In this document: piece by piece, positions 1 to 5,603 of the stretch
How positions within the stretch are numbered: position 1 is the stretch's first letter
Layout: each line of letters starts with the position of its first letter
NCBI GenBank assembly: GCA_002451165.1
Contig: DKBH01000124.1
Coordinates: 1-7,582 of the forward strand
DNA from: Nitrospiraceae bacterium UBA6905
GTDB taxonomy: Bacteria; Nitrospirota; Thermodesulfovibrionia; Thermodesulfovibrionales; UBA6898
Reading direction: 5' to 3'
DNA: 7,582 bases
Position numbers and translations under genes: made by a program
Notes under the pieces: generated by a model
Databases searched by the model: none
Told to the model about the DNA's origin: nothing
Seen by the model: the letters and a program-made list of their open reading frames with translations, nothing else

Positions 1-1
1 C

Positions 2-436
2 TTTGACTGGCGGTCAGGCATGGTAGTGCTTGTCATCTTCATCTCTGTGCTGGCGTTTATCATCTTCTCCTGGGATAAGGCATCCGGCTTAAGCGCTGAA
101 GAGCGCATGGAAATCGGTATCCTGAAGGCGATCGGATGGGAAACATCGGATGTTATTAATATGAAATTCTGGGAGGGTACGGTTATCTCGCTCACATCTT
201 TTTTGTCCGGTCTGGTCCTCGCCTACGTTCATATCTTTTCCACATCGGCTCCGCTTTTCGCACAGGTACTGAAAGGCTGGTCAATTCTGTACCCGTCTTT
301 CCGGCTTACCCCCTTTATCAACCCCTATCAGATAGCAACGCTTTTTTTTCTGACGGTAGTCCCGTATACTGTCGCTACGATCGTTCCCTCCTGGAGGGCT
401 GCAACGGTTGACCCCGATCTGATCATGAGGTCCTAG
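2..436 (+). CDS. FtsX-family ABC transporter permease, C-terminal fragment
   Basis: This is the end of a longer gene. The frame is open from the first bases of the window, so the Met at position 20 is internal. It encodes the last part of an inner-membrane permease of the FtsX/MacB type, which works with an ABC ATPase. Visible are a hydrophobic stretch (VVLVIFISVLAFIIF), then a cytosolic segment rich in charged residues with EERMEIGILKAIGW. That segment matches the 'R.EIG.L+A.G' coupling region typical of FtsX permeases. Two more hydrophobic segments follow, around GTVISLTSFLSGLVLAYV and IATLFFLTVVPYTVATIVP. The end, PSWRAATVDPDLIMRS, is the usual P-x-R-A-x-x-x-D-P terminus of the family. The transported substrate cannot be told. 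Some relatives sit beside NosL-like genes, but nothing here confirms that. It is transcribed rightward and has no close downstream partner. Confidence 0.85.
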   Translation, partial: FDWRSGMVVLVIFISVLAFIIFSWDKASGLSAEERMEIGILKAIGWETSDVINMKFWEGTVISLTSFLSGLVLAYVHIFSTSAPLFAQVLKGWSILYPSFRLTPFINPYQIATLFFLTVVPYTVATIVPSWRAATVDPDLIMRS

Positions 437-693
437 AGAAAGGTCCGGCAGGGGGAGGCACCGGGTTCATGATGACTGGCTCGGTGGCAATTTCTGTGAA
501 GAGGTGGAGGTAGCCCGTTGGCCCTGTCCAGCAGATAAATTCCATCGGAGGGATGACGGTCCCTGCTGTTGTGCTTGATCATACCCTCACATCATATGCC
601 TGTTCTTCAGTCGGCCGGGGTATGACGACCAGTCGGATACGGGGTCGCTTCAGGAAACAATACACCCTATCATATGTATTGACGTGTTTCGAA

Positions 694-705
694 GGAAATA
701 TTTCC
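694..705. repeat. 12-bp perfect palindrome GGAAATATTTCC
   Basis: A perfect palindrome about 145 bp upstream of the small exported protein gene and about 75 bp upstream of its promoter-like TATAAT. It could be an operator for a dimeric regulator, but short AT-rich palindromes also arise by chance. Confidence 0.3.
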
Positions 706-767
706 CCGGCGTATGTCACTCCTGGCGGGCTGGCCAATCCGTTCATGGTAAGCTGTTTTTTTGTGTG

Positions 768-773
768 TATAAT
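768..773 (+). promoter_or_regulatory. Candidate -10 element (TATAAT) for the small exported protein gene
   Basis: A perfect TATAAT lies 77 bp before the start codon of the 851-1177 gene, after a T-rich stretch. No good -35 hexamer is visible at 16-18 bp spacing, so this promoter would be weak or activator-dependent. Predicted start near 780, giving a leader of about 70 nt. Confidence 0.4.
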
Positions 774-850
774 TCCCCGAACAATTGAGTATAGTAAAAA
801 TACGTGCAGTGCCAGGCTGCAGATGCTAAACATAAAAGGAGGATGAGATC

Positions 851-1177
851 ATGAGAAAGGTGATGTTGGCCATTGCAGTTTGTCTTCTTGCGGCCCCGGC
901 ATGTGCTACTACCGGTCAGTCAGGTGCGCCGATCACCGGGGATGAGGGGTTTGACTACCAGACATACTGCCGCAACCTGTCAAAGGCAAAAGGAGGCGAT
1001 TATCAGATCGAAGAAAGTTGTCTCATTCAAGAAATGCAAGCCCGTAGGATTATGAGCACCATGCAGGTTCCTGCGGAGACGGCGCAGAAATGCAAAAAGA
1101 TTGCCCAGGATGCAGGCGGCAGCTACCAGGTAATGGAGCAGTGCATTCAGAAGGAACTGGAAGACAAGGGTAAATAG
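851..1177 (+). CDS. Small exported protein with two Cys-x16-Cys repeats
   Basis: A 108-residue protein preceded by a strong Shine-Dalgarno AAAAGGAGG at 834-842, 8 bp before ATG. Residues 1-19 form a short signal peptide: MRK, a hydrophobic core, then APACA, which suits signal peptidase I after A19. Cleavage as a lipoprotein at C18 is less likely because the lipobox is poor. The mature part (about 89 residues) carries two related units. The first is C40-x16-C57 and the second C81-x16-C98. Both contain K.(A)..GG.YQ(I/V).E..C(I/L)..E, so the protein looks like an internal duplication with a period of 41 residues. The paired cysteines in an exported protein suggest disulphides or ligand/metal binding in the periplasm; this is inference. 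I do not recognise a named family. It stands alone and converges with the PilZ gene to its right. Confidence 0.8.
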   Translation: MRKVMLAIAVCLLAAPACATTGQSGAPITGDEGFDYQTYCRNLSKAKGGDYQIEESCLIQEMQARRIMSTMQVPAETAQKCKKIAQDAGGSYQVMEQCIQKELEDKGK

Positions 1178-1425
1178 GCGTCGCGAAGTGAAAGAGACGA
1201 TGACTTAAAATAATTCAGCATGTCTTGGCCTTCCCTCAGAAGCCATTTCAGATTTGCAGGGGGAAGGTCAGGCTTGCTGACCATGCAGCAGGGATGAATA
1301 AACTGGTCAAGGCAGAGATGATAGTGTAACTGAAAGGGCGAGCAGTCCTGCCGCTTGTGAGGACATTCCGGCATAAAAAAACAGATCAGAACGCACGGAC
1401 TGCCGCGAGTGAAGGGGAAAAACCT
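1178..1425. other. Gap between convergent genes, with a small hairpin
   Basis: A 248-bp gap between the exported protein (+) and the PilZ protein (-). The only clear dyad is GGTCAG (1266-1271), loop GCTTG, CTGACC (1277-1282). It lacks a T-tract on either side and so is not a convincing terminator. The minus-strand frame at 1147-1374 reads through the end of the exported protein gene and looks like chance. Confidence 0.5.
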
Positions 1426-2136
1426 TCAATTCAGCAACGATGTCTTTAATTCATGGATCATTGCCTTCATGACAAATCTCGTTAGCCTTCTCCGGTCTTC
1501 CTTTTGCACCTCGACAAATTCAATGCCGATATTGTAACGGTTTCTGTTGTTCAGGAAGGTCTGCCGGCATGAGGCAACCCTTCCCTGACACCGGATGATG
1601 TTGCCGTCTTCCGGGAAGTTAAATGCCCAGTACAATCGTTTGTCCGGAGAGAGATCCTGATCCGTTTCAACGAGCATGCCGCCACTGCTAATCTGCTTTA
1701 TCGGGTATTCCCGAAAAATGTTAAGCACGGTCTTCCGGGGTGTGGTTATCTGCAATCTTTTCCCGCTATATCGCCGCTCATCCTTTTCTGAGCACTCACC
1801 CAAAACATGGGCTATCTCCTGCCCTTTATCGGTTAAGACAGAGTTGAATTCCAGGCCTGTAATATAAAGGGGAACAGACTCCTGATCATTGCCTTTTTGA
1901 TTGCCAACCAACCTTGCCCATCGGACAGTCCCCTTATTGATAATCCGCCGGCCTTCGACATTGAACTTGATCGAATATTCGTCGTCAATGTTCAAGGGTT
2001 GCGTTGTAGCCAGACGTACTCCCCGGATTCCCATATCAAGAATTTTACATTCACTGGACAATATGGTGCTTGCCTGGACATTCATATGTTCAAGGCTGAC
2101 CCTCCGGTGGCGTCTTCGTTTAGTTATATAATCCAT
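1426..2136 (-). CDS. Tandem PilZ-domain protein with degenerate c-di-GMP motifs
   Basis: A 236-residue soluble protein with two PilZ-like beta-barrel domains. Domain 1 (about residues 6-105) has the N-terminal arginine cluster RRRHRR, which satisfies RxxxR at R7-R11. Where PilZ proteins have (D/N)xSxxG it has D34-M-G-I-R-G39, with Gly in the Ser position. It ends in the usual ITGLEF strand. Domain 2 (about 121-222) has R121/R122 and R127 near its start, then Q148-I-S-S-G-G153, where Gln replaces Asp/Asn, and ends in NIGIEFVEV. PilZ proteins usually bind cyclic-di-GMP and control motility, polysaccharide export or adhesion. Here binding may be weak or lost in one domain. ATG at 2136 is the only start: no in-frame ATG, GTG or TTG lies just upstream. 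The ribosome binding site is poor (G-rich, no AGGAGG). No partner gene is adjacent, so the output is unknown. Confidence 0.82.
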   Translation of the reverse strand: MDYITKRRRHRRVSLEHMNVQASTILSSECKILDMGIRGVRLATTQPLNIDDEYSIKFNVEGRRIINKGTVRWARLVGNQKGNDQESVPLYITGLEFNSVLTDKGQEIAHVLGECSEKDERRYSGKRLQITTPRKTVLNIFREYPIKQISSGGMLVETDQDLSPDKRLYWAFNFPEDGNIIRCQGRVASCRQTFLNNRNRYNIGIEFVEVQKEDRRRLTRFVMKAMIHELKTSLLN

Positions 2137-2386
2137 CTCGTGGAACCGGGCCCCCCATTGACGTATCGTATGAAATAGCGAACAGAGCCATAATGTGAAA
2201 AATTATATCAAATTACCTGAGACAAGGATACAATATTTTTTGGATCTGACCGGTTCGCAAACTATCCGGCATGAGAGATGGCACGAGGTCTTTAGGCATG
2301 CAGGTTCCCGGCTTTCTTGTCTGGCTTCCCTGTTTTTGAGAAAGTGTTTTCGAAGCCGAAGTTTTCTTCATATCGAGCAGGTTTTG

Positions 2387-2410
2387 ACGTCTCAGTCTTT
2401 CAACGTCTCA
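2387..2410. repeat. Short direct repeat ACGTCTCA, 16-bp period
   Basis: ACGTCTCA occurs at 2387-2394 and 2403-2410. It may be a tandem binding site for a regulator, but it lies about 250 bp upstream of the PilZ start and no promoter is obvious beside it. Confidence 0.25.
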
Positions 2411-2508
2411 AAAGAAGCGCTTGCTGCTCTTTCTGCTGCCGGCAGCGATAAAAGAGGTGCAGCATGACGTTTGCAGGGGCAGCTCTTCCGCTTTATGGTC
2501 TGCTAAGC

Positions 2509-2566
2509 AAGAAAATGATGAGCCCCTTTCGGGGCTCAGAGGGGAGAATGAGGGGGTGTTAGAATT
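2509..2566 (-). ncRNA. Candidate short RNA with C-rich 5' part and terminator hairpin
   Basis: Hypothetical. On the minus strand a -10-like TATAAG (2578-2573) would start transcription near 2566. The CRP/FNR-like dyad would then be centred 41.5 bp upstream, the class II activator position. The RNA would be about 58 nt: a C/U-rich single-stranded part holding CCCCCUC and CUCCCCUC, which resemble anti-Shine-Dalgarno seeds, then a hairpin with an 8-bp stem followed by UCAUUUUCUU. The -35 hexamer is poor, as expected for an activator-dependent promoter. No conserved RNA family is recognised. Confidence 0.2.
2519..2538 (-). terminator. Compact hairpin, probable minus-strand terminator
   Basis: TGAGCCCC (2519-2526), loop TTTC, GGGGCTCA (2531-2538): a perfect GC-rich 8-bp stem with a 4-nt loop. 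On the minus strand it is followed by TCATTTTCTT, a partly interrupted U-tract. On the plus strand there is no T-tract. It therefore points leftward, although HU already has its own terminator to the right, so it would end a separate transcript. Confidence 0.4.
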
Positions 2567-2581
2567 GATATACTTATATCA
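2566..2581. promoter_or_regulatory. Operator-like dyad TGATATA-CT-TATATCA
   Basis: A perfect 7-bp inverted repeat with a 2-bp centre. Its centre is 34 bp, about three helical turns, from the dyad at 2601-2614, so both would face the same side of the helix. It overlaps the candidate minus-strand -10 element, which would suit a repressor site. Confidence 0.35.
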
Positions 2582-2600
2582 TAGGCTCTCTTAAAAATAC

Positions 2601-2614
2601 GTGATCAAAATCAC
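2601..2614. promoter_or_regulatory. CRP/FNR-family operator-like dyad GTGAT-CAAA-ATCAC
   Basis: A perfect 5-bp inverted repeat with a 4-bp centre. It fits the GTGA-N6-TCAC core bound by CRP-type regulators and the TGAT-N4-ATCA core of FNR-type sites. The right half continues as TCACA; the left half has C instead of T in the outermost position. The regulated gene is unclear: -10-like hexamers exist on both sides (TATAAG leftward at 2578-2573, TATAAC rightward at 2631-2636). Confidence 0.4.
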
Positions 2615-2782
2615 AAAGCCATTTTGTTTCTATAACGCGACAAGCCTCGCGAAGATTACATGCTGCTACAGCACCACGATAGGTATCATTGCATGAGGGT
2701 CAGAAGGTCATCACTTTGATGCAGCTGTTCTGCGCTGGATACCCCCGCACAGGACGTAGGTTCCGCTTCGTTTGGATCCTGA

Positions 2783-2828
2783 AACAGAACAGGCCCCGGA
2801 AGCTCCTGCCACCGGGGCCTGTTCTGTT
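2783..2828 (-). terminator. Intrinsic terminator of the HU gene
   Basis: A perfect 17-bp inverted repeat, AACAGAACAGGCCCCGG (2783-2799) against 2812-2828, with a 12-nt loop, starting 12 bp after the HU stop codon on the minus strand. The stem is GC-rich near the loop and ends in CTGTTCTGTTTC on the minus strand, a modest U-rich tail. The position and stem strength make this the expected 3' end of the HU mRNA. Confidence 0.65.
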
Positions 2829-2840
2829 ATTTGCAGCTGC

Positions 2841-3116
2841 TTACTTGTTTACTGCTTCTTTGAATGCTTTGCCAGCGGAGAACTTCGGTACTTTCCGTGC
2901 AGCGATCTTTATCGCCTTGCCGGTCTTGGGGTTCCTGCCGGTCCTTGCTTTTCTCTTGGAGAGGGAGAAGGTGCCGAAGCCGACGAGCGATACCTTGTCG
3001 CCCTTCTTTACTGCCTTGGTGACTGCAGCGATAGCTGCATCAAGTGCTTTGCCCGCAGCTGCTTTGCTGCAGTCTGCAGCAGCAGCCATGTTTTCTACCA
3101 GTTCTGCCTTTGTCAT
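2841..3116 (-). CDS. hup: HU-family nucleoid DNA-binding protein
   Basis: A 91-residue basic histone-like protein that binds and bends DNA as a dimer. It starts MTKAELVENMA, followed by the helical dimerisation part with SKAAAGKALDAAIAAVTKAVKKGDKVSLVGFGTF. Then come the RKARTGRNPKTGK arm, including the nearly invariant GRNPxTG motif with the DNA-intercalating proline, and the C-terminal helix AGKAFKEAVNK. The length is normal for HU. The frame is open back to 3173, but the ATG at 3114-3116 is the true start. It aligns with the family N-terminus and has AGGAGG at 3123-3128, 6 bp upstream. HU or IHF-like is the only ambiguity; the sequence fits HU better. It forms a single-gene unit with its own promoter and terminator. 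Confidence 0.95.
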   Translation of the reverse strand: MTKAELVENMAAAADCSKAAAGKALDAAIAAVTKAVKKGDKVSLVGFGTFSLSKRKARTGRNPKTGKAIKIAARKVPKFSAGKAFKEAVNK

Positions 3117-3131
3117 AAAAATCCTCCTACG

Positions 3132-3187
3132 TAGTGAATTGTCCTGAAAATCAGGTATTTTCTTTGCTATCAATCCTAGTGAATTGT
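3132..3187. repeat. 11-bp direct repeat in the HU promoter and leader
   Basis: TAGTGAATTGT occurs at 3132-3142 and again at 3177-3187, 45 bp apart. Read on the HU strand, one ACAATTCACTA runs from the promoter spacer into the -10 hexamer. The other lies in the mRNA leader just upstream of the Shine-Dalgarno. Both copies are followed by a GGA-containing stretch. This may be a pair of operators. Confidence 0.5.
3143..3155 (-). other. Small hairpin in the HU mRNA leader
   Basis: CCTGA (3143-3147), AAA, TCAGG (3151-3155): a 5-bp stem with a 3-nt loop in the HU leader, between the predicted transcription start and the ribosome binding site. It is short and may have no role. Confidence 0.25.
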
Positions 3188-3201
3188 ACCATTTATGTCA
3201 A
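3173..3201 (-). promoter_or_regulatory. Sigma70-type promoter of the HU gene
   Basis: On the minus strand there is a perfect -35 TTGACA (3201-3196), a 17-bp spacer and -10 TAGGAT (3178-3173). The predicted start is near 3166, giving a leader of about 50 nt. This is the best promoter match in the window and fits the strong expression expected of HU. Confidence 0.7.
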
Positions 3202-3557
3202 TACGAAAACTATTGTACATTAAACACTCAAAGATTTTCATCCGGTTTTTACAAAAGATTCTTGCAGGATTACTCCGTATGTAGGGGACGTGAACGATAC
3301 CCGTAACATCTTGCACGCTCCCCCCAGCGTTCTTTTTCGGTCACGCTGATGGGAATAACTTGATAATGCTGCATCAGAAAAGTCAGGCATATCAGGGTCG
3401 CACGTCCGGCAATGCTGTCTGTCCCGGCACAGAGGTGTCCTCTGTCGTTCCCGGTAATAAACAATCACGGCACATAACGGTTAACAGCACGCCACGATCC
3501 GAGCTTGATCCGCGTCTGCTAACGGGACGGCAATGTTTTAATGGTACAATAGGAATT
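3202..3557. other. Divergent intergenic region between HU and the SemiSWEET gene
   Basis: About 355 bp upstream of both HU (-) and the SemiSWEET cluster (+). Minus-strand frames at 3238-3468 and 3392-3781 look like chance. The plus frame extends upstream of the SemiSWEET start (from 3360), but that extension is polar and unlike the family. A perfect 7-bp stem with a 3-nt loop, ACAGAGG-TGT-CCTCTGT, lies at 3429-3445. There is no clear promoter for the SemiSWEET cluster. Confidence 0.5.
3429..3445. other. Hairpin/dyad ACAGAGG-TGT-CCTCTGT
   Basis: A perfect 7-bp inverted repeat with a 3-nt centre, about 115 bp before the SemiSWEET start. There is no T-tract on either side, so it is more likely an operator or leader hairpin than a terminator. 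Confidence 0.35.
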
Positions 3558-3812
3558 ATGGACGCGGTGACGCTTCTCGGCATGGCTGCCGGGACTCTTA
3601 CGACAATATCTTTTCTGCCGCAGGTGATCAGAACCTGGAAGACGCGATCCACGAAAGACATATCGGCCGGGATGTTCTCGCTGTTTTGTGCAGGTATTTT
3701 TCTTTGGATTATATATGGATTTTCGATCAACTCTCTGCCGGTCATCATCACCAATATCGTCACGTTTATCCTTGCCTTCATTATCCTCGTGCTGAAGCTG
3801 CAGAACGCGTGA
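3558..3812 (+). CDS. SemiSWEET-type sugar transporter (PQ-loop, MtN3 family)
   Basis: An 84-residue membrane protein with three predicted helices (about 4-24, 36-55 and 60-80), the size and layout of bacterial SemiSWEETs. These act as homodimers carrying sugars across the inner membrane. The PQ motif is P21-Q22 (SFLPQVIRTWKT), followed by the typical STKDIS loop. W50 and N66 fall where SemiSWEET structures have the sugar-pocket Trp and Asn (inference by position). The frame is open back to 3360, but the ATG at 3558 fits the family N-terminus. It has AGGA at 3551-3554, spaced tightly 3 bp before the ATG. It lies 12 bp before the endonuclease V gene and is probably co-transcribed with it. The sugar cannot be told. 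Confidence 0.88.
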   Translation: MDAVTLLGMAAGTLTTISFLPQVIRTWKTRSTKDISAGMFSLFCAGIFLWIIYGFSINSLPVIITNIVTFILAFIILVLKLQNA

Positions 3813-3824
3813 AGAGGAATTCAG

Positions 3825-4508
3825 ATGCGCCTTGTCCCTGAAAATCTCTGGCCAAATGATCTGCAGTCTGCGAGGTTGGTGCAGGAAGCGCTTGCCGGTC
3901 AGGTATCGATACAGCCGTTAAAAATGACTCCGAAATCGATCGCAGGAGTCGATGCATGCTTTAGCAAAAAGACCGTCGTAGCCGCAGCCTCGCTCTTTAC
4001 CTATCCCGGCATTAAGCATCTCAGTGATGCGGTCTCTCGGGATACGCTGCGTTTTCCTTATGTCCCGGGATTTCTCTCATTTCTGGAAGGCCCTGCGATC
4101 ATAAAGGCATTGAAAAAGTTGAGGGTGCGGCCGGATGTCGTGCTCTTCGACGGTCAGGGGATAGCGCATCCCCGGAGACTGGGCATAGCATCGCATGTCG
4201 GCGTTATTCTCGATATCCCGACGGTGGGATGCGCGAAGTCGAGGCTGGTGGGAGAATTTGACGAGCCGGGGCCGTACAAAGGCGATTGGACTCACCTGTA
4301 TTGTCAGGGGAGGAGGATCGGAGCAGTTCTGAGAACGCGGGACAGGGTAAGGCCGCTCTTCGTATCTGCGGGTCACCGTATTGACCTCAAGACCTCGCTT
4401 GATATCGTAATACGCGCTCTATCTTCATACCGGCTGCCTGAGCCGATACGGCGTGCTGACCACATCGCAAGGATGGCCGCGCAGAAAGAGGCTGAGAATG
4501 AACGCTAG
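3825..4508 (+). CDS. nfi: Endonuclease V (deoxyinosine 3' endonuclease)
   Basis: A 227-residue DNA repair enzyme that nicks DNA at the second phosphodiester bond 3' of deoxyinosine, the product of adenine deamination. Family motifs are all present: GVD with D43; the wedge motif PYVPGFLSFLEGPA (78-91) with Y79 and E88; VLFDGQGIAHPRRLGIASHVG (107-127) with D109, H115 and H124; and VGCAKS with K138. A C-terminal RRADHIAR holds H213. D43, E88 and D109 are the expected metal ligands. Compared with the Thermotoga enzyme the later residues are shifted by one. Length is normal. ATG at 3825 has GAGG at 3814-3817, 7 bp upstream. The gene is 12 bp after the SemiSWEET gene, and its last 11 bp overlap the SDR start, so translation is probably coupled. 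Confidence 0.95.
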   Translation: MRLVPENLWPNDLQSARLVQEALAGQVSIQPLKMTPKSIAGVDACFSKKTVVAAASLFTYPGIKHLSDAVSRDTLRFPYVPGFLSFLEGPAIIKALKKLRVRPDVVLFDGQGIAHPRRLGIASHVGVILDIPTVGCAKSRLVGEFDEPGPYKGDWTHLYCQGRRIGAVLRTRDRVRPLFVSAGHRIDLKTSLDIVIRALSSYRLPEPIRRADHIARMAAQKEAENER

Positions 4509-5256
4509 GGGAAAAGTCGCTGTCGTGACCGGGGGAGGGCAGGGCATCGGCAAGGCGACTACAAAGGCATTGATCGAGAACGGGTATGCTGTGGTCATAG
4601 CGGAAGTGGATAGGGAGGCGGGCGCGGAAACAGCAAGGCATTACAGCTCACGAGGGCTTGTCCGCTTTATCCATACCGACATTGCTGACGAAGTGGCCGT
4701 GAAGTCAATGATCCGTGACACCATACGTCATTTGAAACGTGTTGACCTGCTGGTGAACAATGCAGCCATATCTGTCAATAAGCCATTGGCATCTCTGTCC
4801 CTTACGGAATGGAACAGGGTGATCGGCGTTAACCTTACCGGGGCATTTCTCTGTGCTAAGCATGCTGCACCCCATCTTAAAAGGACAGAAGGCTCGATCA
4901 TAAATATTGCCTCAACGCGAGCACTCATGTCCGAGCCGGATACCGCTGCCTACTCAGCTTCGAAGGGAGGCATAACTGCACTTACGCATAGCCTTGCCCT
5001 GAGCCTCGGTCCGCATATACGGGTGAACTGCATAAGCCCGGGATGGATCGATACCTCTGGCTGGAACAAGAAACGAACCGTGAGCAAGGACAGACTGTCC
5101 GCGGCGGACCATAGTCAGCATCCCTGCGGCAGGGTCGGGAAGCCGGAGGATATCTCATCCCTGATCCTATATCTCGCATCTCCTGCTTCAGCGTTCATCA
5201 CCGGGGCCAATTTTGTCGTCGACGGAGGCATGACCCGGAAGATGATCTATGTCTGA
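4498..5256 (+). CDS. Short-chain dehydrogenase/reductase (classical SDR, NAD-type)
   Basis: A 252-residue Rossmann-fold oxidoreductase. It has the cofactor motif T11-GGGQGIG18 after VAVV. Acidic E36 and D38 at the end of beta-2 suggest NAD(H) rather than NADP(H). It has D61-I62 and the structural motif NNAA at 87-90 (usually NNAG). The catalytic tetrad is complete: N112, S139, Y152 and K156 (YSASK). The usual PGWIDT segment and VVDGG near the end are present. It resembles FabG/3-oxoacyl-ACP reductase and glucose/sugar dehydrogenases; the substrate is unknown. The start is ATG 4498, inside the end of nfi (11-bp overlap), with AAAGAGG at 4485-4491. An upstream GTG at 4453 would only add 15 residues that the family lacks. 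It is the last gene of the SemiSWEET-nfi-SDR cluster. Confidence 0.93.
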   Translation: MNARGKVAVVTGGGQGIGKATTKALIENGYAVVIAEVDREAGAETARHYSSRGLVRFIHTDIADEVAVKSMIRDTIRHLKRVDLLVNNAAISVNKPLASLSLTEWNRVIGVNLTGAFLCAKHAAPHLKRTEGSIINIASTRALMSEPDTAAYSASKGGITALTHSLALSLGPHIRVNCISPGWIDTSGWNKKRTVSKDRLSAADHSQHPCGRVGKPEDISSLILYLASPASAFITGANFVVDGGMTRKMIYV

Positions 5257-5381
5257 TGCAGACAGGAGATATGCATCCTGCGTATTACACCCCGCTATAA
5301 GTGACACCAGAACTTTTTTTCAGGCTAACAAGTAGCGATAATAATCTTCAGTCTCCTCGGTAAAATGAAATTGCATGGCAC

Positions 5382-5397
5382 ATGCCGTACCCGGCAT
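5382..5397 (+). terminator. Weak hairpin, possible terminator of the SDR cluster
   Basis: ATGCCG (5382-5387), loop TACC, CGGCAT (5392-5397), followed by TTTCTC. The 6-bp stem is short and the T-tract poor. It is the best terminator-like structure after the SDR gene, but it is 125 bp past the stop. Confidence 0.25.
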
Positions 5398-5573
5398 TTC
5401 TCGCAGTTATCTTCCGGGATATGATTCGCCCACCTGATTCGACTGCGGTGGCAGCAAGAGCTTCATTCGGAAGCCAGCATCGTTGAAACTGGAGTATGTG
5501 TGAGGGGAATCCGCTGCGGATGTCCCAGGCATACAAAGGCCGGATGGGGTGGTGAGTTGAAAGTGTGCTTCCC

Positions 5574-5603
5574 TTGACAGCACGCTTCTCGCATCCGCAT
5601 CAT
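5574..5603 (+). promoter_or_regulatory. Candidate promoter of the Gcr-like gene
   Basis: A perfect -35 TTGACA at 5574-5579, an 18-bp spacer and a -10-like CATCAT at 5598-5603 (4 of 6 matches). The start would be near 5610, about 90 bp before the ATG at 5702. The -10 is mediocre. Confidence 0.35.

Larger units (their letters stand above)
437..850. other. Intergenic region, no gene recognised
   Basis: About 410 bp between the permease and the small exported protein. The open frame at 553-846 has no family resemblance and runs through the promoter and ribosome binding site of the next gene, so I treat it as chance. Visible structure: a 7-bp direct repeat CAGTCGG (608-614 and 631-637 approximately), a perfect 12-bp palindrome GGAAATATTTCC at 694-705, and a promoter-like element near 768. 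No clear intrinsic terminator follows the permease. Confidence 0.6.
2137..2840. other. Long intergenic region with regulatory dyads, no convincing gene
   Basis: About 700 bp between the PilZ gene and HU, both on the minus strand. The plus-strand frame at 2195-2467 starts with GTG, lacks a ribosome binding site and resembles no family, so I leave it out. Structure that is present: an 8-bp direct repeat ACGTCTCA (2387-2394 and 2403-2410, 16-bp period), a palindrome GCTGCCGGCAGC (2435-2446), a hairpin at 2519-2538, dyads at 2566-2581 and 2601-2614, and the HU terminator at 2783-2828. Confidence 0.6.

Noticed and set aside
553..846. 97-residue plus-strand open frame after the permease gene
   Set aside because: It overlaps the promoter and Shine-Dalgarno of the next gene, its GGAGG lies only 1 bp from the ATG, and the protein resembles no family.
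2257..2276. GGTTCGCAA stretch resembling a tRNA T-loop
   Set aside because: No acceptor, D or anticodon stems can be built around it.
2195..2467. 90-residue plus-strand open frame in the PilZ-HU interval
   Set aside because: GTG start with no ribosome binding site, no recognisable domain and a composition like translated non-coding DNA. I could not exclude it fully.
2689..3147. Hydrophobic plus-strand frame resembling a membrane protein
   Set aside because: It is the antisense of the Ala- and Lys-rich HU gene, which is certain on the minus strand.
3117..3173. N-terminal extension of HU (start at 3173)
   Set aside because: The extension covers the mRNA leader and Shine-Dalgarno, and overlaps the -10 of the predicted promoter; HU proteins begin at MTKAEL.
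3545..3550. TACAAT as a -10 element just before the SemiSWEET start
   Set aside because: It would give an almost leaderless mRNA and has no -35 at proper spacing.
4453..4497. Upstream GTG start for the SDR
   Set aside because: It adds 15 residues not found in the family. The ATG at 4498 has AAAGAGG at good spacing.
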